The notes beneath the pieces are model-generated. The model made no database searches, was not told the origin of the DNA, and saw nothing but the letters and a program-made list of their open reading frames with translations. Shown here piece by piece: positions 24,167 through 27,569 of a DNA stretch of 27,569 bases (its first letter is position 1; every line of letters starts with the position of its first letter). The DNA is from an uncultured Lachnospiraceae bacterium (GTDB taxonomy: Bacteria; Bacillota; Clostridia; Lachnospirales; Lachnospiraceae), in contig CAJUEI010000019.1 of assembly GCA_910585255.1 (NCBI GenBank), forward strand, positions 1 to 27,569, written 5' to 3'. Made by a program: the position numbers and the translations under genes.

Positions 24167-25285
24167 TTATTTTATCTTATATTTTCCAAAACCCAATCGG
24201 GTATTTTTCCCGATATGCGTAATTTCTCCGGCTAATAAATACTCTAACATTTCTTCTTCTATGTGATCCAATACAATTTCACCTGAAATTCCCTTTAGAG
24301 GCATATATTGTTTTGTTCTAGAAGAATATTTTTGTGCATCGAATACTCTAATATTTTGTTTTAAAATAATGGGGAAATTTTCTAAGAACTTTTTTTCTGT
24401 ACACTCTCTGCCTTCAAAACATTCCAACATATAAATTCTTCTTGTTATTCCATTTAAAATAGCCCGAATATCGAATTTCCGAATAAATTCACCTTGATAC
24501 TTTATAGAAAGCGGACTATTAAAAAAAATCCGATAGTTTGTCTCTAAATGATTCTTTTGTAACTGCTGTTTTCGTTCCTCTATATAATCTGACAATAATT
24601 CAATTAAATAATTCTTATAATATATAGAATTATTATTTAAAATATCATTTCCATATCGATTCTGAATCTTTTCTATCTGATATCTAGCCCGGCTCTCCCC
24701 TATTCCATACTGTCCTAACAGATAAACAGTCTGCACTACAGGGTTTAAATAAGCAATCACATCTCCAAATAAAGTCAATGAAAAATGCAGATAGTCTCCT
24801 TCTCTATAATGCGTCTTTCTCTCTTCCGCACTTAAAACATACCCTATACTTTCTCCTGTTGTTACAAACTTTGGTTTCTTTTTATACTTTGCATACATAA
24901 AATTCTGTACCAGACAAGAGCAGATAAAATCACAGGAAGCACAATCTGCATTTCGAACACAATATTGTTTTAACAGCATATCCCCTATTCCGCCTCGAAG
25001 CACAACTTCCTTTCTCTCTGGAAGAACTACATCCTCTAACATAAAAAGCGTAAAATTTAAAACAGAAAAGCGAACCTGAAAATTCGTCTCCTTTGAAATT
25101 TTCCTCTGTTCTAACGTTTCCTGCTTTAATTCTTCCGGTATCAAATTTTCTTGCCTTTGTTCTCTAGAAAATATACTCTCTTGTTCCGGTTCTTGTTTTG
25201 ACTCTATTTGTATATTCTTATCTATTTCCATTTTTATAGAATTTCCTTTTTTTATAGAATAATCCTTTTTTATTATATCCACCAT
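24167..25285 (-). CDS. cas6: Cas6 pre-crRNA endoribonuclease
   Basis: About 372 aa. The Cas6 core begins near residue 69 (NFQVRFSVLNFTLFML), contains the cysteine cluster CVRNADCASCDFICSC usual in this Cas6 group, and ends with the RAMP glycine-rich loop EITHIGKNTRLGFGKYKI. Cas6 cuts repeat RNA to leave the AUUGAAAC 5' handle. The first 65 residues are charged, low in complexity and of uncertain value. The ATG at 25285 overlaps the deaminase gene by 13 bases and lacks a good site, so it may be translationally coupled; the ATG at 25231, behind AAAGGAAA, is an alternative start that loses no domain. Confidence 0.85.
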   Translation of the reverse strand: MVDIIKKDYSIKKGNSIKMEIDKNIQIESKQEPEQESIFSREQRQENLIPEELKQETLEQRKISKETNFQVRFSVLNFTLFMLEDVVLPERKEVVLRGGIGDMLLKQYCVRNADCASCDFICSCLVQNFMYAKYKKKPKFVTTGESIGYVLSAEERKTHYREGDYLHFSLTLFGDVIAYLNPVVQTVYLLGQYGIGESRARYQIEKIQNRYGNDILNNNSIYYKNYLIELLSDYIEERKQQLQKNHLETNYRIFFNSPLSIKYQGEFIRKFDIRAILNGITRRIYMLECFEGRECTEKKFLENFPIILKQNIRVFDAQKYSSRTKQYMPLKGISGEIVLDHIEEEMLEYLLAGEITHIGKNTRLGFGKYKIK

Positions 25286-25665
25286 TCAGGAGTAAGCTCG
25301 CCAAGAGTGAGTACCCTTTGCGTCTCAAAATCCAGAAGTATCTCAATCTTTTGATAATCATTCGGCATAAGCTGAACCATCAATTCCCGACAAGCCCCGC
25401 ATGGAGCACCCGTTTTTCCATTTGGCATAATTGCAAGAACTCTTTTAATCTCTTGTTCTCCATTTGTTATCATATTAAAAATTGCATTTCTCTCCGCACA
25501 AATCCCCAATGTAGAACAAGTATCAATACAAACTCCTGTATATATTTTTCCTGACGCAGACATTACCGCAGCAGCCACACCTCCTGCTTCTATATAATCA
25601 GATAATTTTCTTTCTCTTTGTACCGCTTTCGCCGCTTGATACAACTCATTCCACATCAAATCCAT
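25273..25665 (-). CDS. Cytidine-deaminase-fold protein in the cas operon
   Basis: A 130-aa CDA-fold protein with zinc ligands CAE (56-58) and PCGAC (C89, C92). The usual ribose-contact motif of tetrameric cytidine deaminases, CNxENAxYG, reads VCIDTCSTLG here, so the Asn is absent and the Glu is Asp, hinting at a different nucleoside or base. This short type is widespread in Firmicutes away from CRISPR loci. It is transcribed just after the array, has a strong GGAGAGG site and overlaps cas6 by 13 bases, so it is co-expressed with the cas genes. Whether it acts in defence or was simply captured by the operon cannot be told from sequence. Confidence 0.85.
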   Translation of the reverse strand: MDLMWNELYQAAKAVQRERKLSDYIEAGGVAAAVMSASGKIYTGVCIDTCSTLGICAERNAIFNMITNGEQEIKRVLAIMPNGKTGAPCGACRELMVQLMPNDYQKIEILLDFETQRVLTLGELTPEWWI

Positions 25666-25696
25666 TTTCTATTTGCCTCTCCTTTATTCTCCTCCA

Positions 25697-25725
25697 ATTC
25701 TACCACTATTTTCCTTCCAATTCAA
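25697..25725 (-). promoter_or_regulatory. Promoter for the cas operon overlapping the degenerate terminal repeat
   Basis: On the minus strand TTGAAT (25725-25720), a 17-base spacer and TAGAAT (25702-25697, preceded by TGG as an extended -10) lie before the deaminase gene. The -35 box is formed by the mutated end of the terminal CRISPR repeat, where ATTGAAAC has become ATTGAATT. This could drive the cas genes independently of the leader promoter. Confidence 0.55.
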
Positions 25726-26937
25726 TACCCTTTTTAGCGGGCTATCCTTTATTGTGATCATGGCTATCAATGATCGGATACTCGTTTCAATACCCTATTT
25801 TATCGGGCTATCCTTTATTCCTTGGAGTGAGACTTGTGGAAGCCATGCGGTTTCAATACCCTATTTTATCGGGCTATCCTTTATTTATTCTATTAACAGT
25901 ATCACAGGTACAATGGTTTCAATACCCTATTTTATCGGGCTATCCTTTATTTTTCAACAAGGCAATAAAACTACTTTGGGAGTTTCAATACCCTATTTTA
26001 TCGGGCTATCCTTTATTGCTTATGTTTGTCAGGGGTTCCGTTTTGGGTTTCAATACCCTATTTTATCGGGCTATCCTTTATTAAATTAAGATGAGTGAAG
26101 AAGAAACATTAGGTTTCAATACCCTATTTTATCGGGCTATCCTTTATTTCAATAACAATTAATGGCTTATTACCTTTTGTTTCAATACCCTATTTTATCG
26201 GGCTATCCTTTATTGCACCTTATGGTTTAAAATATATAGTAGTGTTTCAATACCCTATTTTATCGGGCTATCCTTTATTCCTTTCTTCACTAACAAATCA
26301 ATCAATCCCGTTTCAATACCCTATTTTATCGGGCTATCCTTTATTTACAATCATTAATAATAGTCAATCAGGAAGGTTTCAATACCCTATTTTATCGGGC
26401 TATCCTTTATTGCGTAGTATCGGTTGGCGTGGGTGTCCCCAGTTTCAATACCCTATTTTATCGGGCTATCCTTTATTCTAAAGCAGTGTTTTTGTTCGAA
26501 TACGCTGTTTCAATACCCTATTTTATCGGGCTATCCTTTATTCTGTCATCACTAAAAGCTTTAAAAACCTCAGTTTCAATACCCTATTTTATCGGGCTAT
26601 CCTTTATTCCATAAAATCTTTTAACAAGACCTTCTCCGTTTCAATACCCTATTTTATCGGGCTATCCTTTATTTTTTATTTAGTAGCTATGCTGTAGCCG
26701 CTAGTTTCAATACCCTATTTTATCGGGCTATCCTTTATTATTCAACTGGGATATGCCGAATGTGCGGGAGTTTCAATACCCTATTTTATCGGGCTATCCT
26801 TTATTTAAAGATTCTTTAATTGGTTTAAAATTAAAGTTTCAATACCCTATTTTATCGGGCTATCCTTTATTCCCATTTTTAATTTATATGTTGAGTCTAC
26901 TGTTTCAATACCCTATTTTATCGGGCTATCCTTTATT
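25719..26937 (-). CRISPR. CRISPR array, 18 perfect repeats plus one degenerate repeat, 18 spacers
   Basis: Eighteen identical 36-nt repeats, starting at 25784, 25850, 25916, 25982, 26047, 26113, 26179, 26244, 26310, 26376, 26442, 26507, 26573, 26638, 26704, 26770, 26836 and 26902. Each begins GTTTCAATACCC and ends GGGCTATCCTTTATT on the plus strand. A 35-nt degenerate copy at 25719-25753 marks the trailer end. There are 18 spacers, 14 of 30 nt and four of 29 nt. The minus strand of the repeat ends in ATTGAAAC, the usual Cas6-generated 5' handle, and contains an ATA(G)CCC/GGGTAT stem. Transcription therefore runs from the AT-rich leader on the right towards the cas genes. All spacers look unique. 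Confidence 0.98.
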
Positions 26938-27073
26938 GGACTTTAAAAATTAACTACATTTTCCCCAATTCTCCTTCATATTTTTTATATATTTTCTCTT
27001 CTCCTATCTAAATATTACGCACTTTCCATAAATTTTTTGAAAATTATTGCTCTATCATCTTCTTATACTCGCT
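26938..27073 (-). promoter_or_regulatory. CRISPR leader
   Basis: About 135 AT-rich bases with no open frame between the promoter and the first repeat. On the minus strand it includes GGAAAGTGCGTAATATTTAG and GAAGGAGAATTGGGG shortly before the first repeat. The leader side is set by the degenerate repeat at the opposite end and by the direction of the handle. Confidence 0.75.
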
Positions 27074-27102
27074 ATTATAATTTATATTTATCATAAAATC
27101 AA
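27074..27102 (-). promoter_or_regulatory. Leader promoter of the CRISPR array
   Basis: TTGATT (27102-27097), a 17-base spacer and a consensus TATAAT (27079-27074) on the minus strand. Transcription would start about 130 bases before the first repeat and run through the array towards cas6. Surrounding AT-richness makes chance matches possible, but spacing and orientation both fit. Confidence 0.65.
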
Positions 27103-27457
27103 TATACATTATAAATTATTAATAATATAAATTTACCGAAAACATTTAACCAAACTAAAAACCAAAAATTTCACTCTTTACAACATAACATTTTTTATTT
27201 CCTCCAATAAGTTTTTCATTATTAAACATAACAACATTCTAATATTACTAACAAATTAAAACCTTTATAACTTCTAAATATCAATTCATCCCATGACTAA
27301 AGTCACGGGTGTTCTTGACATACACCATAAATTTATCTAATTAAACAAATCAAATACACCCCACCTATAATAATAAATAAAACAATCCTTTTTTATTATC
27401 TTCTAACAATAAAAATCCATTTTCCTCTATGGATAAATGAATCAATCTAAAACGTAC
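27103..27457. other. AT-rich non-coding stretch upstream of the CRISPR leader
   Basis: About 350 bases with no credible gene on either strand: no frame with a ribosome binding site and no RNA gene was seen. The only structure is the IS605-like hairpin at 27290-27309. The left part may belong to an extended leader. Confidence 0.6.
27290..27309. mobile_element. IS200/IS605-like end hairpin
   Basis: CCCATGAC, loop TAAA, GTCACGGG: an eight-base stem with one mismatch, followed by TGTTCTTGACA. CCCATGAC...GTCAYGGG palindromes of this kind are typical of IS200/IS605 ends in Clostridia. No transposase is present, so it is a solo end or remnant. It matches the hairpin at 22480-22501 in loop and arm sequence. 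Confidence 0.55.
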
Positions 27458-27569
27458 CGGCAGAAAAAGACAGCCAGAGTGGGGAAGCGATCCCTTCTGG
27501 CTGTGACTTCGGAGGAAAGTTAGAAAGTCTTATGCTTCTGTCGATCCACTAGGATTTTTGCCATCTTCT
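27458..27569 (+). repeat. Palindromic element C, partial at window edge (GACTTCGGAGGAA family)
   Basis: From CGGCAG at 27458 to the right edge this aligns with the left half of element B: GTGGGGAAG, GACTTCGGAGGAA, GTTAGAAAGTCTTATGC, then TCCACTAGGATTTTTGCCAT. The arm sequence differs (CAGCCAGA...TCTGGCTG here). The right half lies outside the window, so the long palindrome cannot be confirmed. Confidence 0.75.

Noticed and set aside
25673..26953. Plus-strand open frames across the array encoding repeated IPYFIGLSFI or QYPILSGYPLF peptides
   Set aside because: The repeat-plus-spacer unit is 66 bases, a multiple of three, so frames stay open by arithmetic. The peptides are the translated CRISPR repeat and there are no ribosome binding sites.
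27314..27342. Plus-strand TTGACA followed 17 bases later by TAATTA
   Set aside because: The -10 match is poor, no gene follows on the plus strand, and the TTGACA belongs to the flank of the IS605-like hairpin.

Overview
The window reads as an A+T-rich Firmicutes chromosome. Consistent GGAGG-type ribosome binding sites, a fucose/propanediol glycyl-radical microcompartment operon and a type III-D CRISPR locus suggest a gut Lachnospiraceae (Blautia- or Ruminococcus-like). The genus is an inference. Every convincing gene lies on the minus strand, so transcription runs right to left.

Positions 1-75 hold the first 25 codons of a NADAR-family gene. A terminator at 103-137 separates it from a 14-kb locus for a glycyl-radical-enzyme microcompartment of the fucose/rhamnose type (GRM5-like). 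In transcription order this carries a B12-independent propanediol dehydratase (11938-14463), its radical-SAM activase, PduU-like and EutP/PduV-like proteins, then from a second promoter a fuculose-phosphate aldolase, a PduO-C/GlcG-like protein, a CoA-acylating aldehyde dehydrogenase, a zinc alcohol dehydrogenase, four hexameric shell proteins, PduL, a vertex protein, PduS, PduT and a DeoR-type regulator. Expected flow: fuculose- or rhamnulose-1-phosphate is split to DHAP and lactaldehyde, lactaldehyde is reduced to 1,2-propanediol, which is dehydrated to propionaldehyde; this is converted to propionyl-CoA and propionyl-phosphate or reduced to propanol. Encapsulation-peptide-like helices are visible on PduL, the aldehyde and alcohol dehydrogenases, the GlcG-like protein and the aldolase.

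Two housekeeping-type genes follow at 14728-16036: a Cof-type HAD phosphatase and a CYTH triphosphatase.

From 16.1 to 27.1 kb is a type III-D CRISPR-Cas locus, in transcription order: AT-rich leader with a good promoter, an array of 18 perfect 36-nt repeats plus one degenerate terminal repeat, a cytidine-deaminase-like gene, cas6, cas10, a single-domain cas7, csx10 with a helical C-terminal extension, a double cas7, a csx19-like small gene, and a large TIGR03986-type RAMP gene ending at a terminator. No cas1/cas2 and no cyclic-oligonucleotide effector gene are present in the window.

The non-coding parts are unusually structured. One is a roughly 125-nt stem-closed element before pduL. Another is a family of palindromic elements sharing a GACTTCGGAGGAA core (10.1 kb, 10.5 kb and the right edge). 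There are also 30-nt tandem repeats at 10.2-10.4 kb and two IS200/IS605-like hairpins at 22.48 and 27.29 kb, the first of which contains the stop codon of cas10.
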